From Thermoplasmata archaeon (GTDB lineage: Archaea; Thermoplasmatota; Thermoplasmata; Thermoplasmatales; Thermoplasmataceae), in assembly GCA_021833045.1 (NCBI GenBank), contig JAKBGP010000021.1:1-16570 (forward strand): DNA of 16,570 bases, read 5' to 3'. The first letter of the stretch is position 1. Each line of letters opens with the position of its first letter. Both the position numbers and the translations under genes were made by a program. Positions 6,412-12,859 of the stretch are shown here, piece by piece. A model generated the notes under the pieces. It ran no database searches and was not told the origin of the DNA. It saw nothing but the letters and a program-made list of their open reading frames with translations.

Positions 6412-7302
6412 ATGAATAAAGAAGGATCAGACGTAATCTGTCCAATTATAACACCATTCGACTCAGAAGCAGTTCCATCAAGGGAATATACCAAAATTTT
6501 TCTCGAAGATTTACGGGAAATGGGTGTTAAAAAAATTTTTCCTTTAGGCAGTAACGGACTTTTCAACTTGATGACAATGGAACAGAAGAAATCTTTTCTT
6601 AAAATAATACAGGAGGAGGGAGGAGATTTTGAGACTATTGTTGGAATAGGTTCTCAGAACACTGCAGAGGCTATAGAAATGGCAAAATATGCTGAAGATT
6701 TGGGGTTTGGAAGAATTGTTTTACAGCCAACATATTATCTGAAGGCAGAGCAATCTTGGATAATGAGGCACTTTGAAGTCGTTTCATCCATTTTCAATGG
6801 CAAGATATTCATATATAATATTCCACAGTTTACGAACTCAAGAATAGAAATTGAAACCTTTTCTACCATTGTTGAAAATATTGGAAACATTGAGGGCATA
6901 AAGGATAGTTCTGGTGATATTAGGTTTTTCAACGAATTGTGTTCGACATTCTCGACAAAACTGAAATTGTACCAGGGACAGGATGATCTTCTGCTTCAAT
7001 CACTAATTATGGGTGCCAGAGGTGGAGTGTGCGGTACAACAAACATCAACCCCTTAGCTCTGGAAGTATACGATTCAGTTATCCGGGGACAGATGCAAAA
7101 AGCTGCGAAGGCCCAGAAACTTCTCATATCTCTGTTCAGGATAATCAATTATTATCCATTTCCTGCAATGGTTTATGCAGTTTTTTACAGGAAACATAAC
7201 CTGAAGGGAAAACTTCCGGAACCGATAACTACCATGAGCAAGATAGTGGAAACAAAAATAATGGACGTTTTAAACTTTCCAATGAGAATTGAGGAAGAAT
7301 AA
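6412..7302 (+). CDS. DHDPS/NAL-family lyase, probably 2-keto-3-deoxygluconate aldolase (KdgA-like)
   Basis: 296 residues from ATG 6412. The family consists of (beta/alpha)8-barrel class I aldolases that form a Schiff base with pyruvate. ICPIITPF near the N-terminus, GSNGLF as the substrate-carboxylate loop, the catalytic Tyr in IYNIPQFT (Tyr135) and the Schiff-base Lys in EGIKDSSGD (Lys164) are all present. In Thermoplasmatales the closest known role is cleavage of 2-keto-3-deoxygluconate to pyruvate and glyceraldehyde in the non-phosphorylating Entner-Doudoroff pathway. Lysine-biosynthetic DapA is less likely in this context, but N-acetylneuraminate or other keto-acid lyase activity cannot be excluded. 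A GTG at 6391 would add seven residues. ATG 6412 gives the N-terminus closest to the family, although neither has a clear ribosome binding site. It follows a permease but is separated from it by a terminator. Confidence 0.75.
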   Translation: MNKEGSDVICPIITPFDSEAVPSREYTKIFLEDLREMGVKKIFPLGSNGLFNLMTMEQKKSFLKIIQEEGGDFETIVGIGSQNTAEAIEMAKYAEDLGFGRIVLQPTYYLKAEQSWIMRHFEVVSSIFNGKIFIYNIPQFTNSRIEIETFSTIVENIGNIEGIKDSSGDIRFFNELCSTFSTKLKLYQGQDDLLLQSLIMGARGGVCGTTNINPLALEVYDSVIRGQMQKAAKAQKLLISLFRIINYYPFPAMVYAVFYRKHNLKGKLPEPITTMSKIVETKIMDVLNFPMRIEEE

Positions 7303-7349
7303 TATACAATTCTGACAATAAATGGGATATACTTGAACTCATAAAAAAA

Positions 7350-7358
7350 CTATTTATA
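7350..7358 (+). promoter_or_regulatory. TATA box of the translation operon
   Basis: CTATTTATA predicts a transcript start near 7381, giving a leader of about 20 nt that contains AAGGAGG (7387-7393). Confidence 0.5.
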
Positions 7359-7401
7359 GTTTCTTCAATTATGGGCTTACTCTGTGAAGGAGGAATATAA
7401 C

Positions 7402-7770
7402 ATGGACAAAGCAACATATGTCAGGTTTGAAACTCCTGAGTCTTTAGAAAAGAAGATTCTGGAATTTGTGGAAAATAGTTACAGGAATGGCAAAATAAAG
7501 AAAGGAACTAACGAGGTTATCAAAACAATAGAAAATGGGACAAGCAAACTGGTTGTAATATCAGAAGATGTTAACCCACCTGAAGTTGTTTATTTTATAC
7601 CAAAACTCTGTGAGGAGAGAAAAGTTCCTTTCGCTTATGTTAAGAGAAAGGGAGATCTCGGTTCAAAAGTAGGAATAGGCTCTGCAGCTTCAATTTCAAT
7701 AGTTGAATATGGGAAGAATGAGGAACTCTATAAGCAGATTACCTCAGAGATTTCCGAAATCAGCAAGTGA
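7402..7770 (+). CDS. rpl7ae: large-subunit ribosomal protein L7Ae (kink-turn binding)
   Basis: 122 residues. L7Ae binds kink-turns in 23S rRNA, and in archaea it is also the core protein of box C/D and H/ACA guide RNPs and a subunit of RNase P. The sequence shows the RNA-binding signature KGTNEVIKTIENG (about 34-46), LVVISEDVNPPEVV (50-63) and the closing VGIGSAASISIVEYG. The length is normal for archaea. An upstream GTG (7384) would be in frame, but AAGGAGG (7387-7393) sits 8 nt before the ATG at 7402 and fixes the start. It opens a five-gene operon (L7Ae, S28e, L24e, NDK, aIF5B) whose order is conserved in many euryarchaea. It ends 10 nt before rps28e. Confidence 0.97.
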   Translation: MDKATYVRFETPESLEKKILEFVENSYRNGKIKKGTNEVIKTIENGTSKLVVISEDVNPPEVVYFIPKLCEERKVPFAYVKRKGDLGSKVGIGSAASISIVEYGKNEELYKQITSEISEISK

Positions 7771-7780
7771 GGTGAACTGA

Positions 7781-7990
7781 ATGGCGGATGATGCAACACC
7801 AGCAGAAGTTGTCGAATTAATGGGAAGAACAGGGATGACTGGTGAGGCTACTACTGTAAAGGTTAGGGTACTTTCAGGCAAAGATCAGGGAAGAATAATT
7901 GCAAGAAATGTTATAGGCCCTGTGGCTGTAGGAGATATACTTATGCTTAGAGAAACTGCAAGGGAAGCAAAGAAACTTTCCATGAGGTGA
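7781..7990 (+). CDS. rps28e: small-subunit ribosomal protein S28e
   Basis: 69 residues, a small OB-fold ribosomal protein of the archaeal/eukaryotic type located near the mRNA exit of the small subunit. The family core is present: [20 protein letters not shown], then [20 protein letters not shown], ending in [11 protein letters not shown]. The ribosome binding site GAGGTGA (7769-7775) overlaps the L7Ae stop codon and lies 5 nt from the ATG. The C-terminal stop TGA at 7988-7990 is itself part of the next gene's ribosome binding site, which indicates translational coupling. Confidence 0.97.
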   Translation: MADDATPAEVVELMGRTGMTGEATTVKVRVLSGKDQGRIIARNVIGPVAVGDILMLRETAREAKKLSMR

Positions 7991-7995
7991 AGAAA

Positions 7996-8268
7996 TTGGT
8001 AAATAAAACTTGCAACTTCTGTGGTCATGAGATAGAACCTGGCGCAGGTATGACATATATAAGAAAAGACGGCAATGTGATGAATTTCTGCAGCAGGAAG
8101 TGTAGAATAAACATGCTGAAACTGAAAAGAGTTCCCAGGAAAATTAAGTGGACAGCGGAATACCAGAACCTCAAGAAACTAAGGAAATCCTCAGAATCTC
8201 ACAAGAAAACAGGGGAACCGGAGGTGGTAGTTCATGAATCAGAGGACACTCATATTGATCAAGCCTGA
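7996..8268 (+). CDS. rpl24e: large-subunit ribosomal protein L24e
   Basis: 90 residues from a TTG start. The N-terminal zinc-ribbon-like domain has CNFCGHEIEPGAG and FCSRKC (four Cys), followed by the basic PRKIKWT motif. Two starts are possible: GTG 7987, which overlaps the S28e stop, and TTG 7996. I choose TTG because GAGGTGA (7984-7990) lies exactly 5 nt before it, the same site and spacing as for S28e, and because VNKTCNFCG fits the usual short N-terminus. About 25 acidic and polar residues at the C-terminus exceed the usual archaeal length. That tail contains the ndk ribosome binding site and overlaps ndk by 35 nt. Confidence 0.93.
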   Translation: MVNKTCNFCGHEIEPGAGMTYIRKDGNVMNFCSRKCRINMLKLKRVPRKIKWTAEYQNLKKLRKSSESHKKTGEPEVVVHESEDTHIDQA

Positions 8269-8680
8269 TGGGTTGAAAAGAAGACTTTCAGGCAATATAA
8301 TTCAGAAACTTGAAAACAAGGGGCTAAACATAGTCGCATTGAAGCTTGTGAAAGTTACAGAAGAAATGGCAAAACGTCATTACTCTGTACATGAAAACAA
8401 ACCATTCTTCAATGATCTTGTTCGGTATATCACAGCTGATCCGGTTTTGGCAATGATCATGGAAGGAAAAAATGCCATAGTTGTTGTGAGAAACCTTGTT
8501 GGTGCAACAGATGGTTCAAAGGCAGCACCTGGTACTATCAGGGGAGATTATTCCACAAGCATAGATAAAAACATCATACATGCTTCAGATTCTGAAGAAT
8601 CATATAACCATGAAGGTCCTATATTCTTTAATGCCAGTGAAATATATCCATTTTCATATGGCGACGAAAACCTGTTTTGA
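8234..8680 (+). CDS. ndk: nucleoside diphosphate kinase
   Basis: 148 residues. It transfers the gamma phosphate of ATP to NDPs through a phosphohistidine. RTLILIKPDGLKR (4-16) holds the conserved Lys10. The substrate loop runs through RNLVGATDGSKAAPGTIRG, and the catalytic His116 is in NIIHASDS (113-120). All motifs are intact and the length is standard. GAGGTGG (8221-8227) gives a 6-nt spacing to the ATG. The gene begins inside the L24e coding sequence and ends 14 nt before the aIF5B start, so it is co-translated with a translation GTPase and may supply GTP locally (inference). Confidence 0.97.
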   Translation: MNQRTLILIKPDGLKRRLSGNIIQKLENKGLNIVALKLVKVTEEMAKRHYSVHENKPFFNDLVRYITADPVLAMIMEGKNAIVVVRNLVGATDGSKAAPGTIRGDYSTSIDKNIIHASDSEESYNHEGPIFFNASEIYPFSYGDENLF

Positions 8681-8694
8681 GGTGTGATTTTTGT

Positions 8695-10440
8695 ATGTCA
8701 ACCTTAAGACAACCAATTATTTCTGTTCTAGGTCATGTTGATCATGGCAAGACAAGCATATTGGATGCCATAAGAGGTACTTTTGTTTCCTCCAAGGAGG
8801 CAGGGGGAATTACTCAGAGAATTGCGGCTACCGAGATAGATGTTGAAAGAATTGTTGAACTATCTGGTGGAAAATACAAGAAAAACATGTTCAAGATCCC
8901 GGGCCTTCTTTTTGTGGATACCCCGGGACATGTAGCCTTTTCTAACATGCGTGCAAGGGGAGGCGCACTTGCTGACATTGCAATTCTAGTAATAGACATC
9001 AATGATGGGTTGATGCCTCAAACAATCGAATCTATAAATATTCTAAAGAAATTCAAATCCCCATTTATCATAGTTGCCAATAAAATAGATCTCATTCCAT
9101 TTTATACAAAAACCTCAGAGAATTCTTTTTTGGATTTTGTAAAGAGCCAGAGAAATGAATATGTTCAGGAATTGGAGAAAAAACTTTATGAAATTGTAAA
9201 TCAAATGTATAATCAGGGATTTCCATCAGAAAGATTTGATAGGATATCCGATTTCACAAAGGCAATTCCTATAGTGCCTGTAAGCGCAAAATACAAAATC
9301 GGCTTAATGGAAATACTGTTGACAATCTCCGGACTTGCACAAAGATTTCTTGCTGAATCAATATCGAATGTTGAGGGAAATGCCAAAGCAAGCATATTGG
9401 AAATGAGAAGAGATGAATCTATAGGCACCGCACTGGATGTCATACTTTATCAAGGTTCCATCCAGGTTGGGGACAGAATACTGGTCAATACTTCAGAAGG
9501 AATCAAGGAAACAAGGGTCAGGGCCCTATTTGTAAACAAATCAAATAGATCTTCAAAAGCAGTTGAGAAGAAGAGTGTAACATCTGCAAGTGGAGTTAGG
9601 ATTGTCATTTCAGATAAATTTGATGTTATACCGGGAACAACACTTATACATATAGATAGCACCAACATTGACAGTGCCAAAAATGAATTGATGGAAGAGA
9701 CAACTGTAAAGATAGAACTTTCAGAGAATGGAGTAACGCTTAAGGCAGATACTCTTGGCTCACTTGAAGCAGTTGCTTTTGAATTAAAACAAAAAAATAT
9801 TTCTATAAGGACTGCAGTAATTGGGGAAATTAATAGAAGAGATATAATCGACGTTTCAACATTGCCAGATCAGATGAACAGGATTATGGCAGGTTTCAAT
9901 GTTGGCATCTCATCTGACGCAAAAACTGCACTTCAATCTAATGATATAGGTGTGATTACTTCAAATATAATATACGGCTTGGTGCAGTCAGTTGATGAAT
10001 GGCTGAGGAAAAGGAAAGAGGACATGGAGGAAGAGAGGAAACAGGGAATGCCTGTACCTTCCAGAATAAGGATAATTCCAGAATATATTTTCAGGGCAGC
10101 CAAACCAGTTATCGTTGGTGTTAAGGTCAATTCTGGAAGGCTCAAAGTTGGGGACAACCTTATCCGGCCTGACGGCAAGTATGCCGGAACAATAAAAAGT
10201 ATCAGGGAAGGCGATATATCCAAGAAATTCGCTGATGCTGGTTCAGAGGTGGCAGTTTCCATTGAGGGTGTGACTTTGAACAGGCAGATATTTCCCGATC
10301 AGGATATTTTTGTGGATATAACTGAAGAGGTAGTAAAAAATCTACGGATTAGTTCACTTGATGAAGACACCATGAAAACTCTGGAAGAAATCATTAAAAT
10401 AAAAAGGAAAGAAAATATCTTCTGGGGCACAAGAATGTAA
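8695..10440 (+). CDS. infB: translation initiation factor aIF5B (IF2-like GTPase)
   Basis: 581 residues. This ribosome-associated GTPase promotes subunit joining. G motifs: GHVDHGKT (13-20), GGITQRI (37-43), DTPGH (75-79), NKID (129-132) and SAK (197-199). Domain II and the long helix toward domain IV follow, with SSDAKTALQSNDIGVITSNIIY in domain III and the basic helix EWLRKRKEDMEEERKQG before domain IV. The length is normal for an archaeal aIF5B lacking the eukaryotic N-terminal extension. Start: ATG 8695, preceded by GAGGTG (8679-8684) overlapping the ndk stop. A TTG at 8677 would add six residues with no homology value. It is the last gene of the operon, and its stop lies 2 nt from that of the convergent exchanger gene. 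Confidence 0.97.
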   Translation: MSTLRQPIISVLGHVDHGKTSILDAIRGTFVSSKEAGGITQRIAATEIDVERIVELSGGKYKKNMFKIPGLLFVDTPGHVAFSNMRARGGALADIAILVIDINDGLMPQTIESINILKKFKSPFIIVANKIDLIPFYTKTSENSFLDFVKSQRNEYVQELEKKLYEIVNQMYNQGFPSERFDRISDFTKAIPIVPVSAKYKIGLMEILLTISGLAQRFLAESISNVEGNAKASILEMRRDESIGTALDVILYQGSIQVGDRILVNTSEGIKETRVRALFVNKSNRSSKAVEKKSVTSASGVRIVISDKFDVIPGTTLIHIDSTNIDSAKNELMEETTVKIELSENGVTLKADTLGSLEAVAFELKQKNISIRTAVIGEINRRDIIDVSTLPDQMNRIMAGFNVGISSDAKTALQSNDIGVITSNIIYGLVQSVDEWLRKRKEDMEEERKQGMPVPSRIRIIPEYIFRAAKPVIVGVKVNSGRLKVGDNLIRPDGKYAGTIKSIREGDISKKFADAGSEVAVSIEGVTLNRQIFPDQDIFVDITEEVVKNLRISSLDEDTMKTLEEIIKIKRKENIFWGTRM

Positions 10441-10442
10441 TA

Positions 10443-11357
10443 TTATCTCATCTTCATAAAAGGGATGAGGGTAACTGTGCATATTATGGAGAAAAGGATG
10501 AAAAAATTAAAAATTGGATAGGAGTACCCGAAAAATATTGAAACAAGTGGAAGGAGAATAGTTCCCTTTATAATCGTGCTGCCAACGAATATTCCCGATG
10601 CATCATCCATGTTGCCGTTTTTCATGGAATCTTTTATCATGAAATATTCGGGCATCGAGCCGACTACGCCAGCAATCACGTATCCTCCTATGAAATAACT
10701 GATATCATAGTAAGAAGAAACCTGAACAGTGCTGAAGGAAAGATAATATGCACCAACTGTCAGAAAAAAAAGATAGAACGTGCCAAATGTTATATTTCTA
10801 AAAGGGGCCCCTGTTTTAGACTCTTTTATTTTCTCCTTGGGTTTCAATATTTTTAATGAAATGGCAATCAATACTACCACTGAAATTAATATTGTAGCAG
10901 CGTAGAGTATATTCGAAACCCATGCAAGGTTCAGGTACTCTGAGAGAATCCCTGCCCCTATAAGGAATGCAGGAAATATTACGTATGGTATGGTTTTTCT
11001 GTAATCAAGCTTCCTTCGTACTGCCATAAGGATCAGAACAACCATAAGGACTGTTATGGCATCAGAACCCATCAGGGCCCCTGCAGATATTTCCGCATAA
11101 CCAGTTATTATGGAACTGATAGAAACAATTATCTCATCCAGTGAAACTATAAAGGCAAGTAAGGTGATGCTAAGGGCATATCTCATAGTAGGGTTCAGTG
11201 AATCATAGACTTCTTCAAAAAAGGCATCACTGGATTCATCAAGTATGAATATAGAAAGAGGTATTATGGATAAATACGCAAAAATGCTGTGAATCAGCGA
11301 AAGTGTAAATGAAAGCATGGAAAAAGCAACAATTATCGTAACGCTTTTCCAATTCAT
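10443..11357 (-). CDS. divergent CaCA-superfamily (Na+/Ca2+ exchanger-like) membrane protein
   Basis: 304 residues with about ten hydrophobic segments. Two inverted copies of an alpha-repeat-like stretch can be seen: LAFIVSLDEIIVSISS with EISAGALMGSDAI in the first half, and YVIAGVVGSMPEYFMI with DDASGIFVGSTIIKG in the second. These match the PE- and GSN-type motifs of Ca2+/cation antiporters. The Asn usually found after GS is Asp in the first and Thr in the second, so the transported ion is uncertain. A cytosolic linker rich in Lys/Glu (KILKPKEKIKESK) separates the halves, as in the family. Start: ATG 11357, 10 nt after the speH stop; an ATG at 11393 would overlap speH and adds a basic, non-hydrophobic stretch. 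It is almost certainly co-transcribed with speH. Confidence 0.7.
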   Translation of the reverse strand: MNWKSVTIIVAFSMLSFTLSLIHSIFAYLSIIPLSIFILDESSDAFFEEVYDSLNPTMRYALSITLLAFIVSLDEIIVSISSIITGYAEISAGALMGSDAITVLMVVLILMAVRRKLDYRKTIPYVIFPAFLIGAGILSEYLNLAWVSNILYAATILISVVVLIAISLKILKPKEKIKESKTGAPFRNITFGTFYLFFLTVGAYYLSFSTVQVSSYYDISYFIGGYVIAGVVGSMPEYFMIKDSMKNGNMDDASGIFVGSTIIKGTILLPLVSIFFGYSYPIFNFFILFSIICTVTLIPFMKMR

Positions 11358-11367
11358 AATTATTACT

Positions 11368-11757
11368 TTATGCTTCCTGACCCTGAGGAACAAGCATGGG
11401 TTCCGGTGTTTTTTCTCCCCTTTTCTTTTTTACAAAATCTATTTCGGTTGGCTGAAGTGCTTCTCGGATATATTCAAAGGCGACATCGGCCTTTCCTGGA
11501 TCTCCACATGTGAACAGGTCTATTGTTATCAACCCAAATTCGGGCCAGGTATGAAACGAAATATGTGATTCTGCCAAGAGAACTACGCCACTGGCCCCTG
11601 ATGGCTCGAACTGGTAATAATCCGAAGATATTTTCGTGAGGTTTCCAACCCTTACAGATTCCTCAATTATATCTATCAGAGTGTCTTTTCTTTCCAGGAG
11701 CTCGGGCCTGATACCATACATATCTGCAAGAATATGATTTCCCACGGTCACCTTCAT
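11368..11757 (-). CDS. speH: S-adenosylmethionine decarboxylase proenzyme (pyruvoyl type)
   Basis: 129 residues. It makes decarboxylated SAM, the aminopropyl donor for spermidine and related polyamines. The self-cleavage motif AESHISFHTWPE (62-73) is complete; processing between Glu63 and Ser64 turns Ser64 into the pyruvoyl cofactor. His69 and Cys84 (in DLFTCGD) correspond to the processing and protonation residues of bacterial/archaeal SpeH. A basic tail, VKKKRGEKTPEP, follows. The ribosome binding site GGAGG (11765-11761) is unusually close to the ATG (3 nt). The leader has a perfect inverted repeat and a four-codon ORF. The exchanger gene follows after 10 nt. No spermidine synthase is in the window. 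Confidence 0.95.
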   Translation of the reverse strand: MKVTVGNHILADMYGIRPELLERKDTLIDIIEESVRVGNLTKISSDYYQFEPSGASGVVLLAESHISFHTWPEFGLITIDLFTCGDPGKADVAFEYIREALQPTEIDFVKKKRGEKTPEPMLVPQGQEA

Positions 11758-11785
11758 CTTCCTCCATCACAAACACCTCATAAAC

Positions 11786-11811
11786 AAATAAGTCATAAAT
11801 TCAACTTATTT
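11786..11811. promoter_or_regulatory. perfect inverted repeat at the speH transcription start (candidate operator)
   Basis: AAATAAGT (11786-11793) and ACTTATTT (11804-11811) are exact reverse complements separated by 10 bp. The repeat lies between the speH TATA box and its predicted start site near 11788, a position where bound protein would block initiation. It could equally be a chance feature of A/T-rich DNA. Confidence 0.4.
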
Positions 11812-11820
11812 AAATATTTA
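11811..11820 (-). promoter_or_regulatory. TATA box for the speH-exchanger operon
   Basis: TAAATATTTA (a palindrome) predicts a transcript start near 11788 and a leader of about 30 nt to the ATG at 11757. The rest of the gap to 11921 is A/T-rich and shows no gene. Confidence 0.45.
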
Positions 11821-11921
11821 TGTAGTTCACGTAAATTTTATATTTTGATACTGTATAAATTATTCTGTCTAACCTTAAATAATATAATATTAATCAATAA
11901 AAAATAATTTTAATTTTATAT

Positions 11922-12698
11922 TTATAGAAAATGAAGTTCTGTTTTTATTCCAGAATGCTTTTCTTTTAATAAAGCAAATTCCTCAAAATTTAGGTTAAAT
12001 GCTTCTTCAGAGCATATCACGATAGCGTCAAGCCCCCTGGTTGCAGCATCGAAGCCCGACTGCAAAGGAGCAAAACGTTCATAACTTTCAAATTTTTCAA
12101 AAATTGAATAAATTCCTTCTCCAAGAAGAAAAACCTGTATATTCTTTCCGATATTTTTCCTTAGCAGTCCTTTCACTTCATCAATGTATTCTACGGGATT
12201 CTCATATGAAATATTTTTTATTATGAGAATGTTTACCTTCCCAAACTTTACATCTATGATCCCTCTTATATCATGGATGAGTGCCCTCTGGCCATTCCTG
12301 GAATCACCATTTACTATGCCTGTGGCCTCAGTTTTCTCATTCCTGGAACCATGAAGATAACCATTTTTCATATAGAGGTATACAGTATCTCCCTCATGCA
12401 CTTCCCCATCGCATATGATTTCCCAGTCATGCAAGTTGTACAGAAGATCAGAACTGTTTGAGAGAAATCCTTTCAGTGTTTCCAGACTCTTGGTGAGGAA
12501 TTCATATCCCTGCGGCGTAACAGAAAGATCCGCAAGATATTTCCTTTTCCTCATGGAATTTACATAATATCTGACTCCCTGCAGGGTAAGATCAAGATTT
12601 CTTCCTATATTGGCCAAATTTTTCTCGCCTTTCAGGATTTTAACAAGGATAGATACTTCAATGATATTCAGATCCTTGAAATCAACATTTTCTGGCAT
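11922..12698 (-). CDS. winged-helix transcriptional regulator with conserved C-terminal domain
   Basis: 258 residues from ATG 12698. Residues about 10-65 form a winged helix-turn-helix: EVSILVKILKGEKNLANIGR, then LTLQGVRYYVNSMRKRKYL with a basic recognition helix and a wing ending at VTPQGYEFL. The remainder has a GDTVYLYMKNGYL strand, an IRGIIDVKFGKVNILII segment and a late FAPLQSGFDAATRGLDAIVI helix-strand. This resembles archaeal HTH proteins of the COG1497 type as I remember them; their ligand is unknown. A TTG at 12782 would add 28 basic residues. I prefer the ATG because a TATA box (12733-12725) lies at leaderless distance. It is divergent from PEPCK, which makes it a candidate regulator of that gene (inference). 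Confidence 0.6.
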   Translation of the reverse strand: MPENVDFKDLNIIEVSILVKILKGEKNLANIGRNLDLTLQGVRYYVNSMRKRKYLADLSVTPQGYEFLTKSLETLKGFLSNSSDLLYNLHDWEIICDGEVHEGDTVYLYMKNGYLHGSRNEKTEATGIVNGDSRNGQRALIHDIRGIIDVKFGKVNILIIKNISYENPVEYIDEVKGLLRKNIGKNIQVFLLGEGIYSIFEKFESYERFAPLQSGFDAATRGLDAIVICSEEAFNLNFEEFALLKEKHSGIKTELHFL

Positions 12699-12724
12699 AG
12701 GATCACGGTGTATAGCTGGCTTTC

Positions 12725-12733
12725 TATTTAAAT
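12725..12733 (-). promoter_or_regulatory. TATA box favouring the ATG start of the regulator
   Basis: ATTTAAATA on the minus strand, centred 31 nt before ATG 12698. It would lie inside the coding region if TTG 12782 were used instead. An alternative TATA on the minus strand, GGATATAAAG (12836-12827), overlaps the PEPCK promoter. Confidence 0.35.
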
Positions 12734-12798
12734 TTTTTTTCACTTGGAAGAATTTCCCTGTATTATTTGATATCTTTTTCAATGTTGACTTGGAAGTG

Positions 12799-12810
12799 AT
12801 GCATTTGCAT
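12799..12810. promoter_or_regulatory. 12-bp inverted repeat ATGCA-TT-TGCAT in the regulator/PEPCK intergenic region
   Basis: Perfect 5-bp arms with a 2-bp spacer, about 18 bp upstream of the PEPCK TATA box and between the two divergent genes. It could be an operator for the winged-helix protein; the repeat is short and may be chance. Confidence 0.3.
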
Positions 12811-12828
12811 AAATCAGATTACAATAGC

Positions 12829-12836
12829 TTTATATC
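12829..12836 (+). promoter_or_regulatory. TATA box for PEP carboxykinase
   Basis: TTTATATC, centred 27-28 nt before the GTG at 12860. The predicted start falls on or next to that codon, implying a leaderless mRNA. Confidence 0.5.
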
Positions 12837-12859
12837 CATTAAAAAATAATCAACCGATA

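Noticed and set aside
11393..11393. ATG 11393 as start of the exchanger
   Set aside because: It would overlap the speH coding end and add a charged stretch before the first membrane helix; ATG 11357 follows the speH stop by 10 nt.
12699..12782. TTG 12782 as start of the winged-helix regulator
   Set aside because: No ribosome binding site, and the added 28 basic residues precede the HTH without resemblance to it; a TATA box at leaderless distance supports ATG 12698. Not fully excluded.
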